Assembly: GCA_963708775.1 (NCBI GenBank)
Contig: CAVPTI010000002.1
Span: 124,001-188,000, forward strand
Origin: JAGVSR01 sp963708775
GTDB taxonomy: Bacteria > Pseudomonadota > Alphaproteobacteria > Rhizobiales > Hyphomicrobiaceae
Reading direction: 5' to 3'
Length of the DNA stretch: 64,000 nucleotides
The position numbers and the translations under genes were made by a program. How positions within the stretch are numbered: the first letter of the stretch is position 1; every line of letters begins with the position of its first letter. The notes beneath the pieces are model-generated. The model made no database searches. It was not told where the DNA came from and saw only the letters and a program-made list of their open reading frames with translations. Shown in pieces: positions 63,422 through 64,000 of this stretch.

Positions 63422-64000
63422 ATGGCGAAGGTCGCTTTTATCGGGCTGGGCGTGATGGGGTTCCCCATGGCCGGGCATTTGGCGGTTCGAGGGGGCCACG
63501 ACGTCACGGTCTACAACCGTACGGCTGCCAAGGCGGCGGCGTGGGTGGAAAAGTTCCCAGGCGGCAGGTCGGCGGCCACGCCGGCAGAGGCCGCCGCAGG
63601 AGCCGCGTTCGTGTTTTCCTGTGTCGGCAACGACGATGACCTCAGAGCCGTGTCTATCGGTGCTGACGGTGCGTTCCAGACAATGGCGCCGGGCGCGGTC
63701 TTCATCGACCATACGACGGCATCGGCCGAGGTGGCGCGCGAACTCGATGGCAGCGCGCGAGAGAGGAGCCTCCACTTCATCGATGCGCCGGTTTCGGGTG
63801 GCCAGGCGGGCGCGGAGAACGGACAACTCGCCGTCATGTGCGGTGGTGAGGCCGACGCATTCGAACGCGCGCTACCTCTCATCGAAACCTACGCGAAACT
63901 CGCCAAGCTGATCGGTCCGGCAGGGTCAGGGCAGTTGACGAAAATGGTCAATCAGATCGCGATCGCCGGACTCGTGCAGGGTCTCTCGGAGGCGATCGCA
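63422..64000 (+). CDS. 3-hydroxyisobutyrate dehydrogenase family protein, truncated by window edge
   Basis: The first 193 residues of a beta-hydroxyacid dehydrogenase. NAD(P)-binding GLGVMGFPMAGHLAVRG, NRTAAKA, the substrate-binding DAPVSGGQAGAENGQLAVM and the catalytic-Lys helix KMVNQIAIAGLVQGLSEAI are visible. Family members reduce or oxidise 3-hydroxyisobutyrate, tartronate semialdehyde or succinic semialdehyde; the choice cannot be made from this part. The frame is intact to the edge. It is divergent from ilvA with about 170 bases between starts. Confidence 0.92.
   Translation, partial: MAKVAFIGLGVMGFPMAGHLAVRGGHDVTVYNRTAAKAAAWVEKFPGGRSAATPAEAAAGAAFVFSCVGNDDDLRAVSIGADGAFQTMAPGAVFIDHTTASAEVARELDGSARERSLHFIDAPVSGGQAGAENGQLAVMCGGEADAFERALPLIETYAKLAKLIGPAGSGQLTKMVNQIAIAGLVQGLSEAIA

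Noticed and set aside
1..64000. Genome-wide programmed +1 frameshifting as an explanation of the broken genes
   Set aside because: The sites share no slippery motif, stop codon or stimulatory structure, include both insertions and deletions, and occur at random places in housekeeping genes. Read error explains them more simply.

Overview
This 64 kb window is chromosomal DNA of a GC-rich alphaproteobacterium, most likely of the order Hyphomicrobiales (Rhizobiales). The evidence is gene order. The nifR3/dusB-ntrB-ntrC-ntrY-ntrX-trkA-dat-hfq-hflX block, the fused ispDF gene divergent from dusB, a DUF2232 membrane protein between rpsR and rplI, and lptF-lptG-lptD-surA-pdxA-rsmA are all typical of that group. 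Genus-level placement is inference. No tRNA, rRNA, IS element, prophage or CRISPR array was seen.

Layout. 0-5.7 kb: edge of a TonB-like gene, a possible membrane zinc-ribbon protein, a thioredoxin/CcdA pair, a tiny basic protein, a YliI-type sugar dehydrogenase and purL. 6-8.4 kb: two paralogous small secreted proteins, then mgtC behind a leader with a small upstream reading frame and an intrinsic terminator. 8.4-11 kb: rpsF-rpsR-DUF2232-rplI. 11.4-15.2 kb: ubiG, a cation/proton antiporter and a DUF808 protein. 15.3-20.6 kb: fabD-fabG-acpP-fabF-mltG. 20.7-30.5 kb: yicC-gmk facing the leftward LPS-transport/outer-membrane-biogenesis operon lptF-lptG-lptD-surA-pdxA-rsmA. 30.9-39 kb: pepA, several uncharacterised membrane proteins, mazG, an exported beta-carbonic anhydrase and a flavin monooxygenase. 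39-51 kb: the nitrogen-regulation block. 51-64 kb: ispDF, a MarR regulator, pncC, a secreted pentapeptide-repeat protein, a c-type cytochrome-like protein, UspA, a MASE1 kinase/FixJ-like regulator pair, a TPP-dependent enzyme, a PhnN-like protein with a broken P-loop, ilvA and a truncated 3-hydroxyisobutyrate-dehydrogenase family gene.

A dominant property of the sequence is single-base indels. I count about 32 frameshifts, roughly 26 one-base insertions and 6 one-base deletions. Many lie in genes that are normally essential (purL, fabF, gmk, ispDF, lptD/F/G), and lptD alone has seven. Each break is repaired by adding or removing one base, and the repaired proteins are full length, so I treat them as assembly or sequencing errors and annotate the genes as CDS. 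The errors are uneven: 34.4-51.4 kb has none that I could find.

The most interesting non-genic structures are a nested palindromic element with compensatory stem changes (two tandem copies next to rpsR and one in frame inside mazG) and the putative attenuator ahead of mgtC.
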